From positions 1 through 31,322 of the forward strand of contig JBBQAA010000049.1 in the NCBI GenBank assembly GCA_038276395.1: a stretch of DNA of 31,322 nucleotides. Direction: 5' to 3'. The stretch comes from JBBQAA01 sp038276395 (lineage in GTDB: Bacteria > Actinomycetota > Thermoleophilia > Solirubrobacterales > Solirubrobacteraceae). This document shows, piece by piece, positions 22,871 to 30,644 of this stretch (position 1 is the stretch's first letter; each line of letters begins with the position of its first letter). The notes under the pieces were generated by a model. It ran no database searches. It was given only the letters and a program-made list of their open reading frames with translations, and was not told the DNA's origin. The position numbers and the translations under genes were made by a program.

Positions 22871-23314
22871 ATGTACAGCTCGATCGTGGTGGGGACGGAC
22901 GGCTCGGAGACGGCCAACGAGGCGGTGCGCCAGGCCATCGACCTCGCCAAGTCGGTGGGCGGGAAGCTCCAGATCGTCTCCGCCTACGAGCCGGTCTCCG
23001 ACCAGCGCCTCCGCTCCGAGCAGCGCGACGTGCCCAAGGACGCCCAGTGGATGGTCAACGAGCGCGAGGACGTCGAGGCGACGCTCCGGGAGGCCAAGGA
23101 GCAGGCCGACGAGGCCGGCGTCGACGTCGAGACCTTCGCCCGCCAGGGCGATCCGGCCGACGCGATCCTCGACGTGGCCGAGGAGCAGGGCTCTGACCTC
23201 ATCGTCGTCGGCAACAAGGGGATGACGGGCGCCAAGCGCTTCCTGCTCGGCTCGGTGCCGAACAAGGTCTCCCACCACGCGCCGTCCTCGGTCCTCATCA
23301 TCCGCACGACCTGA
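22871..23314 (+). CDS. Universal stress protein (UspA family)
   Basis: This 147-residue single-domain Usp has the opening SSIVVGTDGSETA and the ATP-binding motif G-2x-G-9x-G-S at Gly114, Gly117, Gly127 and Ser128, so it is of the ATP-binding type. Members help cells through starvation, oxidative or hypoxic stress. The start ATG has a strong GAGGAGG site. The stop is 16 nt from the stop of the convergent protease gene. Confidence 0.95.
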   Translation: MYSSIVVGTDGSETANEAVRQAIDLAKSVGGKLQIVSAYEPVSDQRLRSEQRDVPKDAQWMVNEREDVEATLREAKEQADEAGVDVETFARQGDPADAILDVAEEQGSDLIVVGNKGMTGAKRFLLGSVPNKVSHHAPSSVLIIRTT

Positions 23315-23330
23315 GCCGGTCGGGCGCGAC

Positions 23331-24686
23331 TCAGCGGCTGGTGGCGCGTCCGGCGTCGATCAGTCCGGAGCCGTAGTCCCTGTCGTAGCCGGGGGCGCCG
23401 AGGTCTGTGGCCGTCTGCTCGAGGCGTCGGCTCAGCGCGGCGGGCGAGGGGTTCGCGCCGATGACGCGGCTGGCGATGACGAGCGCCGCCGTCGCCGTCA
23501 CGTGAGGGCAGGCCATCGACGTGCCCTCGTAGTCGGCGGGCAGGCCGAAGGTCCGCGTCGAGGCGTAGTAGGTCTCCTGGTAGATCGGGCGCCCGATGTG
23601 GTTCAGGTTGCAATGGGGATCGCCGGGGAGGTCGGCGTCGTCCCCCCCGCCGGGGGCGACGACGTCGACCCGGCCGGTGTTCGAGTAGTCGGCCAGGCAC
23701 CGATCGTCGGTCGTGGCGCCCACCGAGAGGACGTCCGCGCTGCGCGCCGGGTAGGAGACCGAGCGCGCCCCGTCGTTGCCCGAGGCGCCGACGACGAGCA
23801 CGCCGCGGCGGCGCGCGTAGCGCAGCGCGCTCAGCACGTCGGGGATGCCGGCGGCGGTGATGATGCGCGGGAACTCGAGCGAGAGGTTGATGAGCTTCGC
23901 GTGCTGGCGCACGGCGTAGCGGATGCCCTTGGCGATCGTCGAGGCGACCCCGTAGCCGCAGGAGTCGAGCACGCGGACTTCGATGATCGTCGCGCGGTAG
24001 GCCAGGCCGGTGACCCCGCGGCGGTTGTTGGTGGCCTCGGCGATCGTGCCCGTGACGTGGGTGCCGTGGCCGAACCCGCCGTCGATGACGTGCCAGCGCC
24101 CGTTGTCGGTGACGCGGCAGGTGCGGATGTCGAGCGGCCCGCGGGCCCGGCGCACGAAGTCGTACCCGTCGGCGAAGCGGGTCCCGGCGAAGTCCGGCGA
24201 GCGCTTGTAGCCCCGGGCGGTGCTGTAGGCCGCGCCCGTGTCGAGCACGGCGATTCGGACGCCGAGGCCGCCGGGATGGCGCGCGCGGCGGTCGTTGGCC
24301 CAGGCCCGCGGCGCGTCGACCCCGGCGCCGGGCAGGAAGTTCCACTGCAGGCGCATCCAGCCGCGGCCCATGCCGCGATCGTTCGGGGTGTACGTGCGCG
24401 CGGTGGACGCCGCGGTCATGTGCGCCACGTAGTCGGGGACCGCGTAGGAGACGCCCGGGTCCTGCCGCAGCCGGGCGATGCCGGCGGGCACCGTCTCGCC
24501 GGGCGGGAGCGCGGCGACGTGCGAGCTCCCGTCCTTCGTCCCCACGACGACCTTGCCCGGCAGGTAGGGCGCCGGGGTGGCGGCCCGCGCGGCGCCCGGC
24601 GCGAGGACCACGGCGAGGGAGAGGAGGAGGGCGAGGCGAAGCGCGTGCACGGATTGTCGGCCCACGATATGGGCGTCGTCCTCCAT
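23331..24686 (-). CDS. Secreted subtilisin-like serine protease (S8)
   Basis: This 451-residue subtilase has a signal peptide (MEDDAHIVGRQSVHALRL, a Leu/Ala/Val core, cut near ARA at 34-36). A short propeptide-like region follows to about residue 130, containing YLPGKVVVGTKDG and DPGVSYAVPDY. In the catalytic domain, Asp149 (AVLDTG), His207 (GHGTHV), the oxyanion Asn304 (GASGND) and Ser390 (GTSMACPH) are all present, so it should be active outside the cell. The frame is open upstream and overlaps tadA. ATG 24686 is chosen because AAAGGA sits 7 nt before it and the signal peptide follows. ATG 24734 (MKSERREEL) is an alternative. Confidence 0.92.
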   Translation of the reverse strand: MEDDAHIVGRQSVHALRLALLLSLAVVLAPGAARAATPAPYLPGKVVVGTKDGSSHVAALPPGETVPAGIARLRQDPGVSYAVPDYVAHMTAASTARTYTPNDRGMGRGWMRLQWNFLPGAGVDAPRAWANDRRARHPGGLGVRIAVLDTGAAYSTARGYKRSPDFAGTRFADGYDFVRRARGPLDIRTCRVTDNGRWHVIDGGFGHGTHVTGTIAEATNNRRGVTGLAYRATIIEVRVLDSCGYGVASTIAKGIRYAVRQHAKLINLSLEFPRIITAAGIPDVLSALRYARRRGVLVVGASGNDGARSVSYPARSADVLSVGATTDDRCLADYSNTGRVDVVAPGGGDDADLPGDPHCNLNHIGRPIYQETYYASTRTFGLPADYEGTSMACPHVTATAALVIASRVIGANPSPAALSRRLEQTATDLGAPGYDRDYGSGLIDAGRATSR

Positions 24687-24693
24687 GAGAACA

Positions 24694-24699
24694 TCCTTT
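24694..24699 (-). promoter_or_regulatory. Ribosome binding site of the protease gene
   Basis: AAAGGA on the - strand, 7 nt before ATG 24686, decides that start over the longer alternatives. Confidence 0.6.
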
Positions 24700-24732
24700 A
24701 GCCGAGAAAGTTCCTCTCTCCTCTCGCTCTTC

Positions 24733-25206
24733 ATGCAGAGTTCACATGCGCCCCGCCCCGACGCCGACTGGATGCGCCTCGCGCTGGCCGAGGCCGACGC
24801 CGCGCTCGCCCACGACGACGTGCCCGTGGGGGCGGTCGTCGTGCGGGGCGGCTCGGTGCTCGCCACGGGGCGGAACGAGCGCGAGCTGCAGAGCGACCCG
24901 ACCGCCCACGCGGAGCTCCTCGCCCTGCGTGCGGCAGCCGCGCGCCTCGGATCCTGGCGTGTGCTCGACGCGACGCTCTACGTCACGCTCGAGCCGTGCG
25001 CGATGTGCGCGGGCGCGATCGTGCTCGCGCGCGTGCCCCGTGTCGTGTGGGGCACGGCCGACCCGAAGGCGGGCGCGGCGGGCAGCGTGCTCGACGTGCT
25101 CGCCGAGCCGCGCTTCAACCATCGCCCGGAGGTCCGGGGCGGCGTGCTCGCCGAGGAGTCCGCGGCGCTCCTGCGCGCGTTCTTCGCCGCGCGCCGGGGG
25201 CGGTGA
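24733..25206 (+). CDS. tadA: tRNA-specific adenosine deaminase
   Basis: This 157-residue cytidine-deaminase-fold protein has the zinc site His59-Ala-Glu61 (HAELLAL) and Cys89/Cys92 in PCAMC. Together with DVPVGAVVV, GRNERELQSDPTAHAE and VWGTADPKAGAAGS, this identifies TadA, which converts the wobble adenosine of tRNA-Arg(ACG) to inosine. The start ATG 24733 has no clear ribosome binding site. The gene is divergent from, and its 5' end adjoins, the protease gene. It stands 119 nt upstream of a tRNA-Ser gene. Confidence 0.92.
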   Translation: MQSSHAPRPDADWMRLALAEADAALAHDDVPVGAVVVRGGSVLATGRNERELQSDPTAHAELLALRAAAARLGSWRVLDATLYVTLEPCAMCAGAIVLARVPRVVWGTADPKAGAAGSVLDVLAEPRFNHRPEVRGGVLAEESAALLRAFFAARRGR

Positions 25207-25213
25207 GCGGAGG

Positions 25214-25230
25214 GGGCGCGCCGCGCGCCC
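25214..25230 (+). terminator. GC-rich hairpin after tadA
   Basis: GGGCGCG-CCG-CGCGCCC is a perfect 7-bp stem with a 3-nt loop, 8 nt after the tadA stop. No T-tract follows, as is common for actinobacterial terminators. Confidence 0.45.
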
Positions 25231-25293
25231 GCCGGCCGCCGGCCGAGCGTCCTCCCGATGATCTGCCCGTGCTCCCGGGCCGCCGGTCGCCGC

Positions 25294-25299
25294 TAACGT
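25294..25299 (+). promoter_or_regulatory. Candidate -10 box of the tRNA-Ser gene
   Basis: TAACGT lies 26 nt before the mature 5' end of the tRNA. No good -35 box is visible at the usual distance. Confidence 0.35.
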
Positions 25300-25325
25300 A
25301 CCGGGCCGTCCCGCAGGAGCCCTCG

Positions 25326-25412
25326 GAGGGGTGCCGGAGTGGTTGAACGGGGCGGTCTCGAAAACCGTTGTGCGGTCTTGCCGTACCGAGGGTTCGAATC
25401 CCTCCCCCTCCG
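25326..25412 (+). tRNA. tRNA-Ser(CGA)
   Basis: This is an 87-nt class II tRNA. The acceptor stem is GGAGGGG/CCCCTCC (25326-25332 with 25405-25411), with discriminator G at 25412. The anticodon stem is GCGGT/ACCGT with loop CTCGAAA, giving anticodon CGA at 25360-25362 (reads UCG). There is a long variable arm. The T arm is GAGGG-TTCGAAT-CCCTC (25388-25404). CCA is not encoded. Integrase remnants follow downstream, so this gene is a likely integration site. Confidence 0.96.
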
Positions 25413-25418
25413 CTTCAG

Positions 25419-25438
25419 ATGCAGGGATTTACCTGCAT
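25419..25438 (+). other. Hairpin immediately downstream of tRNA-Ser
   Basis: ATGCAGG-GATTTA-CCTGCAT is a perfect 7-bp inverted repeat starting 6 nt after the tRNA. It is AT-richer than its surroundings. It may end the tRNA transcript or be a leftover of the attachment region of an integrated element. Confidence 0.4.
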
Positions 25439-25549
25439 ACGCGCATATGTGCGGAGGTCCGGGAGGCGCTCGCCAGTAGGTCAGTCGGCGTCACTCAGAG
25501 TCAGCGAAACCCCGTTTCGTGCCCACGCCGTGCCCACGGGAGCACCTGA

Positions 25550-26107
25550 CCGGGGCCCGCTCGGCCCTGCCTGCGCTGCGGCGCGCTCACGCCCTCGGGC
25601 TCCTACTGCGCGCGTCATCAGCCGAGCCGCTTCAACCCGGCGCGCGGCTCCGGCGGCAAGGCCTCGGCCTCCCGCAATGCGCAGGAGGGCGAGATCGAAC
25701 CGAAGAGTGCCGCCGGCAAGCGCAAGGTCCCGATCCCCTCAGCTCTCCGCGATGCGCTAGTCGAACACAAGATGGCCGGTGAAGGGGAGGGCCTCGTCTT
25801 CGCTCGAGCGGACGGAACTGCGTTCAATCCGTGGACGATCACTCAGCGGGCTTATCGACGCTGGGAGGCTGCCGGCCTCATGAAGATCACTCCGCATGAG
25901 GCGCGGCATTGCGCGGCCTCCTACCTGATCGCCGCCGGGGTGAACGCCAAGAGCCTCAGCACCTTCATAGGCCACGCGAACATCGCCACCACGATGGACC
26001 TGTACGGCCACCTCGTGCCGGGTGCCGAGGCTGAGGCAGCCGGACTGATGGACGCCTTCCTCGAGCGCTCGAACACCGCCGCACGACTCGCCGCGCTGGA
26101 CGACTAA
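25550..26107 (+). pseudogene. HNH-type zinc-finger / tyrosine integrase chimera without start codon
   Basis: One frame is open from the TGA at 25547-25549 to the stop at 26105-26107. Its first part reads PCLRCGALTPSGSYCARH and GSGGKAS, like the N-terminal zinc-binding part of phage HNH endonucleases. From about 25670 it becomes the C-terminal half of a tyrosine recombinase: EGEIEPKSAAGKRKVPIP, LVFARADGTAFNP, TPHEARHCAASYLIAAGVNAKSL, FIGHANIATTMDLYGHL with the nucleophile Tyr, and ARLAALDD at the end. No ATG, GTG or TTG occurs before ATG 25772, which would give only 111 residues lacking the first catalytic Arg. It is therefore a fused remnant. Confidence 0.7.
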
Positions 26108-26140
26108 CCGGCGTCGGACCCCAGTCCTTTCCTCCTCGGC
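26087..26140 (+). repeat. Direct repeat, copy 1 (integrase end plus downstream 30 nt)
   Basis: This 54-nt stretch covers the last codons of the first integrase remnant and about 33 nt beyond its stop. It recurs at 31070-31124 with a single extra C. The repeat continues past the coding part, so it marks shared ancestry of two element ends, not just protein similarity. Confidence 0.75.
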
Positions 26141-26251
26141 CCCTTTCAGAGCCGGGTCATTGCCGGTTCACGAAGCGTCGTGCGTCGGTTGTTGCCTCCT
26201 TCCACGACCCCCGATGAGCTCGCCACCCGTATCGTCTCCAGTCCTCAGCAG

Positions 26252-27955
26252 ATGACCGATAGCCCCCGCACACCGCTTCGTATCGGACTCCTCCTCGACG
26301 GAACAACATTGCCTGCGTGGATGGCGGAGATAGTCACTCGCGTCCTCGACGGAGATTTTGCCGAGGTCGCCCTCGTAGTCATGAACGCAGAGGGACCTAA
26401 GCCGCTTCCCCGGTTCTCACGGCTTCGGAAGCCGCGGCGCCACCACCTGCTGTTCAACCTGTATCAGCGTCTGGACACTCGCCTCTTCAGGATCGACCCG
26501 GACGCGTTCGCGCCGGTTGATCTCGAGGCGAGGCTTGCGGGCGTTCCTCGACTCGACGTCGTCCCTCTCCGCCCACGGGTGTTCGAGCATCGTTTCAACC
26601 CCAGTGACGTTGCCGCCGTCGATGCGCACAACCTGGACGTGCTGTTTCGCTTCGGCTTCAACATCATCCGTGGTGAGATCCTGAACTGCGCCCGCCACGG
26701 GGTCTGGTCCTTCCATCACGGCGACAACCGGCTTTACCGCGGCAGCCCGGATTTCTTCTGGGAGATGTACGAACGCGAGCGGGTAGTAGGCACGCTGCTC
26801 CAGGTCCTCACAGAGGATCTCGATGCCGGGCTCGTGCTCTACCGCTCTTGGTCGCGCATGGACCCCACGTCTCTATATAGGAGTCGTAATTCGGCGTACT
26901 GGAAGACGGCCGAATTCGCGCCTCGACGCCTGCGGGAGTTGTATGAGTACGGCTGGGACTGGATCGCCGACCTCCCAGGAGTCGGGCCTTCTGAGGCATA
27001 CGAAAAGGACAGGATCTACAAAACGCCAACCAACTCCCAGATGTTGCGATTCGTGGCGCGCCTCGTGGGCGGCGTCACACTCAGGCGAGTCCGGCGCATA
27101 CTGTTCGAGGAAGATTGGCGGATCGCGTTGAGACGCTTCGACGGCGAGAGTCAGGCAACGTCGATGCTCCGCCTTGTCCCCCCGAGTGACGGGCGTTGGT
27201 ACACGGATCCGGTGCTCGTGATCGATGACCGTGCGGCCCACCTCTTCGCGGAGGAGTTCGACCTGCGTGCCGGCCGCGGCAGGATCGCGCATGCGCTCGT
27301 CGAGGCGGACGGCACCGTGGCGCCCCTGCGGCCTGTCCTCGAACGGCCTTATCACCTCTCGTATCCGTTCGTGTTTCGTTTCGACGGGGATTGGTGGCTG
27401 ATCCCGGAGAGTGGCGAAAATCGAACGGTCGAGCTCTACCGCTGCGTTTCGTTCCCCAACGAGTGGGAACGCGCGAAGATCCTGCTCGATGACGTCTTCG
27501 CCGTCGACAGTACGGTCCTGTTCCACGACGATCGCCTCTGGCTGTTCACGAGCATCGCCGTCGACGGCAGCGAGGTGGGAGACGAGCTCTTCCTCTATTC
27601 TGCGCGTTCCCCGCTCGACGACTGGGTGCCTCACCCTCTCAATCCGGTGGTGTCCGACGTGCGACGGGCTCGGCCTGCGGGGCCCATCATCCGGATGGGC
27701 GGAGCTCTCGTGCGTCATTCTCAGGATGGCTCTCGCCGCTACGGGTACGCGATCTGCCTCAACGCGATCGAGGAACTCTCGCTGTCGGCTTACCGGGAGG
27801 TCCCGGTGACGCGGATGGAGCCAAGGCGCAAGTGGCGTAACCGGGCGATGCACACCTATAACCGGGCCGGCGGACTCGAGGTGCTTGATGTGCAGCAGCA
27901 GCATCTTCGTTCCGTCGGAAGCCTCTTGCCTCACAGGAGGTCAGCGGCAAGCTGA
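26252..27955 (+). CDS. GINT1-like protein: formyltransferase-like domain fused to a beta-propeller
   Basis: This 567-residue protein opens with a Rossmann-like strand (LRIGLLLDGTTLPAWM). A formyltransferase-like domain follows: DVLFRFGFNIIRGEIL, GVWSFHHGDNRLYRGSPDFFWEM, LDAGLVLYRSW. From about residue 315 a sugar-enzyme-like propeller follows: WYTDPVLVI, HLFAEEF, YPFVFRFDGDWWLIPES, DSTVLFHDDRLWLFTS. This architecture resembles bacterial proteins related to plant glucosamine inositolphosphorylceramide transferase. In the formyltransferase motif the usual catalytic Asn is Ser153 while His155 remains, so formyl transfer is doubtful. A role in glycan or glycolipid building is inferred. ATG 26252 is chosen; GTG 26180 in frame is an alternative. 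Codons are AT-richer than neighbours, indicating transfer. Confidence 0.75.
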   Translation: MTDSPRTPLRIGLLLDGTTLPAWMAEIVTRVLDGDFAEVALVVMNAEGPKPLPRFSRLRKPRRHHLLFNLYQRLDTRLFRIDPDAFAPVDLEARLAGVPRLDVVPLRPRVFEHRFNPSDVAAVDAHNLDVLFRFGFNIIRGEILNCARHGVWSFHHGDNRLYRGSPDFFWEMYERERVVGTLLQVLTEDLDAGLVLYRSWSRMDPTSLYRSRNSAYWKTAEFAPRRLRELYEYGWDWIADLPGVGPSEAYEKDRIYKTPTNSQMLRFVARLVGGVTLRRVRRILFEEDWRIALRRFDGESQATSMLRLVPPSDGRWYTDPVLVIDDRAAHLFAEEFDLRAGRGRIAHALVEADGTVAPLRPVLERPYHLSYPFVFRFDGDWWLIPESGENRTVELYRCVSFPNEWERAKILLDDVFAVDSTVLFHDDRLWLFTSIAVDGSEVGDELFLYSARSPLDDWVPHPLNPVVSDVRRARPAGPIIRMGGALVRHSQDGSRRYGYAICLNAIEELSLSAYREVPVTRMEPRRKWRNRAMHTYNRAGGLEVLDVQQQHLRSVGSLLPHRRSAAS

Positions 27956-28001
27956 CCGGAATAGCGCGGAGGCCCCCGAGCAGGCCGCAACCGCCGAGCA
28001 G

Positions 28002-28225
28002 ACAGTGACCGCGCTCGAGCGGCTTGTCGCCGTACGCGGGGCGCCGGAGAACGTCCGCTGTGCTAACGGGCCCGAGCTGACCGCGCACGCCCTCAGGGAC
28101 TGGTGCGCGGGCGCGCTGATCCAGGCGAGCTACATCGAGCCGGGCGCACCGTGGCAGAACCCGTTCGCGGAGTCCTTCAACGCCCGCGTGCGCGCGAGCT
28201 GCTCAACCTAAAGGAGTTCTCCTGC
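28002..28225 (+). pseudogene. IS3-type transposase (rve core) remnant
   Basis: TALERLVAVRGAPENVRC, then NGPELTAHALRDWC, then SYIEPGAPWQNPFAESFNARV is the DDE integrase core of an IS3-family OrfB. At about 28193 the frame changes and continues as RELLNLKEFSC. The second catalytic Asp is replaced by Ala (RCANGPE instead of RCDNGPE), and both ends of the gene are missing. It is a dead fragment directly after the GINT1-like gene. Confidence 0.75.
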
Positions 28226-28240
28226 GTGCCGAGGCCGTGC

Positions 28241-28287
28241 GACGTTGATCTCGCAGCCGGCGTGATACGTGTGTCGAGCGTGCCCTT
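28241..28287 (+). pseudogene. Second tyrosine integrase remnant, part before the IS21 insertion
   Basis: DVDLAAGVIRVSS is the segment that precedes the EGEIEPKS-like motif in phage integrases of this type. The sequence is cut by the IS21-family element at 28288 and resumes at 30645/30650. It abuts the IS3 remnant. Confidence 0.5.
28283..28287 (+). repeat. Target site duplication, left copy (CCCTT)
   Basis: CCCTT precedes the left tip of the IS21 element and is repeated at 30645-30649 directly after its right tip. This fits the 4-8 bp duplications of IS21 elements. Confidence 0.7.
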
Positions 28288-28318
28288 TGAGCGCGATCAC
28301 GGTTTCCTCCTCACTTCT

Positions 28319-28335
28319 GATCACAAAAATTCCCC
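28319..28335 (+). repeat. IS21 left inner terminal repeat
   Basis: GATCACAAAAATTCCCC is the inverted counterpart of the right-end repeats; it is likely a transposase binding site. The outer left copy (28295-28311) is less conserved. Confidence 0.65.
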
Positions 28336-28498
28336 GGGTGGCTGAGGCGTAGGAGGGCCGCGGTGGGCGTGACGGAGGTGAGCCCCGGAGGGGCGATCCT
28401 CTGTCCCGCCCGTCGCGTGCGCGTCGGTCTGTCGGGGACCCCCTCCAGGGTCGGTGGTGCTTGACGCCATCGACGAGAAGGAAGGGGTCCCCAGGGGG

Positions 28499-29797
28499 AT
28501 GCTCACACAGGAGGACGACGTGGAGATCCACGCGCTACACGCGAGGGGCTGGTCGCTGTCTGCGATCAGTCGTCATACCGGCCGGGACCGCAAGACGGTC
28601 GCCAAGTACGTCAAGGCTGGCGCTGTCGGCGGCGCGCGGCGGGAGCGGCCCGCGAGCTGCCTTGAACCGTTCCGCGGCTACATCAGCGCGCGGTTCGCGG
28701 ATGACCCGCACCTGCCCGCGGTGACGCTCCAGGAGGAGCTCAGGGCCGCGGGCTTCGAGCGCTCCTACCCGACGCTCGTGCGGGAGCTGCGGCGGCTGCA
28801 GTTGCGGCCGCTGTGCTTGGTCTGCCAGCAGCGCCGCGGGCGGGCGCCGACGGTCGAGGTCGATCACCCGGTCGGGGAGGAGATCCAGTGGGACTGGCTC
28901 GAGCTCCACGACACGCCCTGGGGTGAACCCGCGTTCGTGCTGGTCGGGGCGCTGTCGCACTCCGGCCGCTGGCGCGGCGTGTTCTGCGAGCAGATGACCT
29001 TCGGCCATCTGGCCGGGGCGCTGCACGAGATCCTCACCGGCTTGGGTGGCACGCCGCGGGTGTGGCGCGTTGACCGGATGGCCACGGCGGTGATCCCCGG
29101 CACCAACCGGCTGAACCCGCAGTTCGCGCAGATGGCCAAGCACTACGGCGCAGATGTCCAGGTCTGCCCGGCGCATCGGCCGCAGCGCAAGGGCGTCGTT
29201 GAAGCGGCGATCAAGTTCATCGGCCAGCGCTGGTGGCGCACCGCCAAGGCCGGCTCGATGTTGCAGGCCCAGCAGTCCTTGGACACGTTCGCCGCCACGG
29301 TCTCCGACGCGCGGCGCCGCGAGCAGAGCACGGTCGGCGAGCTCGGCGCCACCGAGCCGCTACGGCCGTTGCCGGCGCTCGCGTTCCCCGCCGAGATCAT
29401 CTGCGAGCGCGTGGCCTCGCGCTCGGCGTTGGTCGCGTTCGAGGCCAACCGCTACAGCGTGCCGCCGGGCTACGCCGGGCAGCGCCTACAGGTCCGCGCA
29501 CGGGTCGGCGAGCCGCACCTGAGGATCCTCACCCTCACCGGCCTGAAGGTCGCAACGCACCCACGCGCGAGCGCCGGGGCAGGGCAGACGATCCGCACCG
29601 GCGAGCACGACCAAGCGCTGCGCAAGGCCGTGCTCGACGCGTTCACCACGCAGACCAGCTGCGGGCGCAAGGTCAACCGGCCGCCCGACAAGGATGCGCT
29701 CGCCGAGCTCGCGCGGCTACACCAACGTCCCGACCTCGCGCCTGCCGCGGTCGTGTCGTTGACGGACTACGCCGCCTTGGCCGAGGTCGCCTGCTGA
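28499..29797 (+). CDS. istA: IS21-family transposase IstA
   Basis: This 432-residue transposase has an N-terminal helix-turn-helix (EIHALHARGWSLSAISRHTGRDRKTVAKYV, about 9-38) that binds the terminal repeats. A DDE core follows, with Asp132 (IQWDW), Asp192 (VWRVDRMATAV) and Glu235 (KGVVEAAIKFI). Then comes the small beta domain typical of IS21 (ANRYSVPPGYAGQRLQVRA). The start is ATG 28499, with purine-rich AGGGGG just ahead; GTG 28454 in frame is less likely because the HTH domain begins at MLTQEDD. The stop overlaps the istB start by one base (TGATG), the usual arrangement. Confidence 0.93.
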   Translation: MLTQEDDVEIHALHARGWSLSAISRHTGRDRKTVAKYVKAGAVGGARRERPASCLEPFRGYISARFADDPHLPAVTLQEELRAAGFERSYPTLVRELRRLQLRPLCLVCQQRRGRAPTVEVDHPVGEEIQWDWLELHDTPWGEPAFVLVGALSHSGRWRGVFCEQMTFGHLAGALHEILTGLGGTPRVWRVDRMATAVIPGTNRLNPQFAQMAKHYGADVQVCPAHRPQRKGVVEAAIKFIGQRWWRTAKAGSMLQAQQSLDTFAATVSDARRREQSTVGELGATEPLRPLPALAFPAEIICERVASRSALVAFEANRYSVPPGYAGQRLQVRARVGEPHLRILTLTGLKVATHPRASAGAGQTIRTGEHDQALRKAVLDAFTTQTSCGRKVNRPPDKDALAELARLHQRPDLAPAAVVSLTDYAALAEVAC

Positions 29798-30612
29798 TGA
29801 GCACCGACACGATCTACCAGCAGCTCCGAAGCCACCTCGCCTACCTCAAGCTCACCGCCGCAGCCGACGCCCTCGCCCCGGCGCTGGAGGCCGCCGAGCG
29901 GGAGAAGCCGGGCTACACCCAGTTCCTCCACGACCTCCTCCAAGCCGAGGTCGCGGCGACCGAGCAGCGGCGCCTGGACGGACGGATGCGCTTCGCCAAG
30001 CTGCCCGCGCACAAGACGCTGGAGCAGTTCGATTTCGCCGCGCAGCCGACACTCGACCGGCGGCAGGTCGAGGACCTCGCGACGCTGCGCTTCGTCGAGG
30101 AGAAGGCCAACGTCTTGCTGATCGGGCCTCCAGGTGTCGGGAAAACTCACCTCGCTATCGCGCTCGGGCACCGGGCCGTTCACGCCGGCTACCGCGTCTA
30201 CTACACCACCGCCGCCGACCTCGTCGCTCGCACCACGAGGGCCGCGATGGAAGGCCGCTGGGCGAACACGATGCGGTTCTGGGCCGGGCCGCAGCTTCTC
30301 ATCGTTGACGAGCTCGGCTACCTGCCGATGCCCGGCGAAGCCGCCTCGCATCTGTTCCAGGTCATCAGCCGCCGCTACGAGCACGGATCCATCGTCCTCA
30401 CCACGAACCGCGGCATCGCCGACTGGGGCCACATCTTCGAAGACACGACCGTCGCCACCGCCGTCCTTGACCGACTCCTGCACCACGCCTCGGTCCTCTC
30501 GGCCACCGGCGACAGCTACCGCATGCGCCGCCACCGCGACGCCATCAACGCCCTCCGACCCGCCCTCACCGGAGCCCCAACGAGCGCCCCTCGACCTGGG
30601 GAATTCTCATGA
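29797..30612 (+). CDS. istB: IS21-family ATPase helper IstB
   Basis: This 271-residue AAA+ protein is related to DnaC and assists IstA in target selection and transposition. Walker A is GPPGVGKT at 110-117, Walker B LLIVDELGYLP with Asp171-Glu172, and sensor-like LTTN follows. The N-terminal helical region (about 1-75) normally contacts IstA. The start ATG 29797 overlaps the istA stop. The stop TGA lies inside the inner right terminal repeat (30598-30614), so coding and terminal sequences overlap. Confidence 0.94.
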   Translation: MSTDTIYQQLRSHLAYLKLTAAADALAPALEAAEREKPGYTQFLHDLLQAEVAATEQRRLDGRMRFAKLPAHKTLEQFDFAAQPTLDRRQVEDLATLRFVEEKANVLLIGPPGVGKTHLAIALGHRAVHAGYRVYYTTAADLVARTTRAAMEGRWANTMRFWAGPQLLIVDELGYLPMPGEAASHLFQVISRRYEHGSIVLTTNRGIADWGHIFEDTTVATAVLDRLLHHASVLSATGDSYRMRRHRDAINALRPALTGAPTSAPRPGEFS

Positions 30613-30637
30613 TCGAAGGTGGGGAATTCCCGTGATC
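30598..30637 (+). repeat. IS21 right terminal repeats (inner and outer)
   Basis: Two copies, GGGGAATTCTCATGATC (30598-30614) and GGGGAATTCCCGTGATC (30621-30637), start 23 bp apart, close to the 24 bp of the left end. The inner copy contains the istB stop codon. Confidence 0.75.
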
Positions 30638-30644
30638 CTTGACA

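Larger units (their letters stand above)
28288..30644 (+). mobile_element. Complete IS21-family insertion sequence
   Basis: This 2357-bp element carries istA and istB. Both tips begin with TG, and after 7 nt come GATCACGG: the left reads TGAGCGCGATCACGG, the right (reverse strand) TGTCAAGGATCACGG. Each end has two copies of a 17-nt repeat: left 28295-28311 and 28319-28335, right 30598-30614 and 30621-30637. The right copies are GGGGAATTCTCATGATC and GGGGAATTCCCGTGATC. Multiple terminal repeats are typical of the IS21 family. A CCCTT duplication flanks the element. It interrupts an already decayed integrase gene, so it arrived late or in a region under no selection. Both genes look intact, so it may still move. 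Confidence 0.88.

Noticed and set aside
23311..23334. A CTGAG...CTCAG inverted repeat between the convergent usp and protease ends, considered as a shared terminator.
   Set aside because: The stem has only 5 bp with a 14-nt loop and no T-tract; too weak to call.
25326..25412. Search within the window for a second copy of the tRNA-Ser 3' end as the far attachment site.
   Set aside because: I see no repeat of GGGTTCGAATCCCTCC further right, so no att pair can be named.
28336..28498. Possible promoter for istA (TTGACG near 28471).
   Set aside because: No -10 box follows at a suitable distance.
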